NCBI GenBank assembly: GCA_021798235.1
Contig: JAJZMO010000088.1
Span: forward strand, 1 to 6,302
Direction of reading: 5' to 3'
Origin: Acidobacteriota bacterium
Lineage (GTDB): Bacteria > Acidobacteriota > Terriglobia > Terriglobales > Acidobacteriaceae
Length of the DNA: 6,302 bases
Shown: piece after piece, positions 5,334 to 6,302 of the stretch
How positions within the stretch are numbered: the first letter of the stretch is position 1
Layout: each line of letters begins with the position of its first letter
Made by a program: the position numbers and the translations under genes
Notes under the pieces: model-generated
Databases searched by the model: none
The model's input: only the letters and a program-made list of their open reading frames with translations
What the model was told of the DNA's origin: nothing

Positions 5334-5340
5334 GACCCGG

Positions 5341-5379
5341 CCAGAATTAGGAAATCCGCCCAGAACTAGCGGTTAGAAT
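5341..5379 (+). promoter_or_regulatory. Direct repeats and -10-like element before the 5407 gene
   Basis: CCAGAATTAG (5341-5350) and CCAGAACTAG (5360-5369) are direct repeats with one mismatch, spaced 19 bases start to start. TAGAAT (5374-5379) matches five of six -10 positions and would start transcription near 5386. No -35 hexamer is found at usual distance, where the second repeat lies, so an activator bound to the repeats is possible. A second AT-rich candidate, TATATA at 5396-5401, would give a nearly leaderless mRNA. Confidence 0.3.
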
Positions 5380-5406
5380 GGCGTTCAAACGGGGCTATAT
5401 ACGGCT

Positions 5407-6027
5407 ATGACCGGAGAACTCAGAAAGCATCTGATTTGCTGCGAGAATGCAATGCATACTGCAACGCAAATTCTTAGCCGACACGAGTTTCCCAGTGACC
5501 CTCGTACGTTAACCGTCATTGGTTTTATTTCAGTTCTCGTTGAACACCAAGAATCAATCCTACTTTTGATGATTCACGGTAACGCAGGATCGGCTTCTGC
5601 TCTCGTCAGACCCGTCGTTGAGGGGGCGTTCAGAGCGCTTTGGATTAACCGCGCTGCAACGGAGGCAGAGGTCAAGAAATTCAACGAGAAGGACGCAATT
5701 GATCTAAGCTTCGAAAAGCTCGCCGCGGCGCTCGACGACGCATACGGTGGGGATGGAATGTTCCAGAGTTTCAAGACTCGGACATGGAAGGCTCTCAACA
5801 GCTTTACACATGGCGGGATGCATCAAATCGGGCGACGTTTCGTTAAGCAGAAAATTGCCAACGACTACAGCGAGCAAGATATTAATGAGATCACCACCGT
5901 GGTCACGTTGGTAGTCCTGCTCGCGATTTCGCTCTTCCTCGAAATGCACGGTCACGCAACTTCAGTTAACAAGATCGAATCCGTGTTGAAGACCTTCGAT
6001 CCCGAAATGGGTGCGTTTGCTTCGTAG
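5407..6027 (+). CDS. All-helical hypothetical protein, DUF6988-like, probably acquired
   Basis: The 206-residue protein appears all-helical. Helix TVIGFISVLVEHQESILLLM (about 36-55) precedes ALVRPVVEGAFRALWI (65-80), then a charged stretch, then LNSFTHGGMHQIGRRF (130-145) and a very hydrophobic helix TVVTLVVLLAISLFLEM (about 164-180). The pair LVRPxxEGxxRxxWI plus a later THGG motif resembles a group of hypothetical proteins that I recall as DUF6988; the name is tentative, and no biochemical role is known to me. The last helix could be a membrane segment or a buried core helix. Third codon positions are mixed (14 of the first 30 end in G or C, against 23 of 30 in bshC), unlike all native neighbours, which points to horizontal transfer. 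The ribosome site is poor: GGGG lies 12 bases before the ATG. It converges on thiO with a hairpin between them. Confidence 0.8.
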   Translation: MTGELRKHLICCENAMHTATQILSRHEFPSDPRTLTVIGFISVLVEHQESILLLMIHGNAGSASALVRPVVEGAFRALWINRAATEAEVKKFNEKDAIDLSFEKLAAALDDAYGGDGMFQSFKTRTWKALNSFTHGGMHQIGRRFVKQKIANDYSEQDINEITTVVTLVVLLAISLFLEMHGHATSVNKIESVLKTFDPEMGAFAS

Positions 6028-6039
6028 GTCAAGGTGCTC

Positions 6040-6068
6040 CTCGCCTTCTTTATCGAGCCTTAGGCGAG
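6040..6068. terminator. Hairpin between convergent genes
   Basis: CTCGCCT (6040-6046) and AGGCGAG (6062-6068) form a perfect 7-bp stem with a 15-base loop, 12 bases after the stop of the rightward gene and 79 bases beyond the stop of the leftward thiO-like gene. It could serve both directions. There is no U run on either side. Confidence 0.4.
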
Positions 6069-6172
6069 TAGTCGGCATCCAGCACTTTCAGGCTGCTGAG
6101 GAGCGCGTCCCAATTAGAACTGTTTTGGGGAACCCAGTTGTTGCGGTTTAGACCGCGGATGTGGCCAGGCGA
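6050..6172 (-). pseudogene. Possible remnant of a protein C-terminus
   Basis: Downstream of and partly overlapping the end of the thiO-like gene, in another frame, the minus strand is open for 40 codons and ends at TAA 6052-6050. Its tail reads WDALLSSLKVLDADYSPKAR with mostly C- or G-ending codons, like a real protein end, yet there is no start codon in the open stretch until a GTG near the end. It may be a remnant of a gene cut by rearrangement, or chance. Confidence 0.2.
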
Positions 6173-6302
6173 TCAGCGCGGAAGGCGGCAATATTCACCT
6201 GCGGTGTGTGGCCGAGGATGAGGTCGCGGAGGATGTGCGCAGTGCCGGGCGCGAGCAGGATTCCATTACGAAAATGACCAGTGGCGACCCAGAGAGTGGG
6301 AT
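6148..6302 (-). CDS. thiO: Glycine oxidase ThiO-like FAD enzyme, C-terminal end
   Basis: Only the last 50 residues are in the window; the gene enters from the right edge and ends at TAA 6150-6148. The visible part contains WVATGHFRNGILLAPGTAHI (about 4-23) followed by LRDLILGHTP and a final AFRADR near the end. This matches the C-terminal FAD-binding signature of the D-amino-acid oxidase family, and the closing FRxDR and length beyond it fit glycine oxidase ThiO, which makes iminoglycine for the thiazole ring of thiamine. Other FAD-dependent oxidoreductases of the same family share the GHxRNGILLAP block, so the family is firm and the exact enzyme less so. Codons are C-ending, as in the other native minus-strand genes. 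No other thiamine genes are visible. Confidence 0.75.
   Translation of the reverse strand, partial: PTLWVATGHFRNGILLAPGTAHILRDLILGHTPQVNIAAFRADRLATSAV

Larger units (their letters stand above)
5104..5406. other. Gene-free gap before the foreign-looking gene
   Basis: I see no convincing gene. A 73-codon frame at 5114-5335 and opposite-strand frames lack ribosome sites and begin inside the hairpin at 5111-5133. The gap holds that hairpin, a small CGCC-TTC-GGCG hairpin near 5214-5224, a two-tier inverted repeat (5296-5333) and a pair of direct repeats upstream of the next gene (5341-5369). Base composition falls from the G-rich pattern of the native genes towards the more even pattern of the next gene from about 5160 onward, consistent with an insertion boundary somewhere in the gap, but no target-site duplication or terminal repeat was found. 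Confidence 0.5.

Noticed and set aside
5114..5335. 73-codon plus-strand frame in the gap before the 5407 gene
   Set aside because: Its start lies within the hairpin at 5111-5133, it has no ribosome site, and its translation shows no domain or compositional sign of coding.
5104..6147. Insertion sequence or integron carrying the foreign-looking gene
   Set aside because: No transposase or integrase, no matching terminal inverted repeats and no target duplication could be found at the edges of the region.

Overview
The window most likely comes from an acidobacterium (Acidobacteriota, Terriglobia-like). This is inferred from the gene set (BshC, a DUF2520 Rossmann protein, DUF4256, a ThiO-type oxidase), high GC content and intergenic repeats of a kind I associate with that group. 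It has not been checked by alignment.

Layout. At the left edge a minus-strand DUF4256 gene runs off the window (1-242). A gene-free stretch of about 350 bases follows, holding a four-unit 7-base tandem repeat, a palindromic repeat and the hairpin that probably ends the next gene. Two minus-strand genes come next: a cold-shock protein (595-813) with an inverted repeat in its leader, and a Nudix hydrolase of the ADP-ribose pyrophosphatase type with an Ala/Lys-rich N-terminal tail (947-1663). Facing away from the Nudix gene is a plus-strand series: a DUF2520 Rossmann protein (1727-2614), the bacillithiol enzyme BshC (2688-4274), a small one-CxxC protein (4347-4658) and a small probable membrane protein (4756-5103). 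After a 303-base gap with several short structured elements lies a plus-strand gene of foreign-looking composition (5407-6027). It converges on the 3' end of a minus-strand thiO-like glycine oxidase that runs off the right edge (6148-6302).

How the genes work together. The one clear pathway assignment is bacillithiol synthesis, the low-molecular-weight thiol of this lineage: BshC adds cysteine to malyl-glucosamine. The DUF2520 protein directly upstream is probably co-transcribed and is a candidate partner or a metabolically linked reductase. The two small genes after bshC appear to have their own promoters, and the first seems to be read from a leaderless mRNA. The remaining genes look like ordinary housekeeping or stress functions with no obvious joint system.

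Two window-wide patterns stand out. Plus-strand native genes favour G-ending codons while minus-strand genes favour C-ending codons, so the plus strand is G-rich whatever the gene direction. The gene at 5407-6027 breaks this pattern and is probably horizontally acquired. I found no CRISPR array, rRNA, tRNA, intact insertion sequence or convincing multi-gene defence system.
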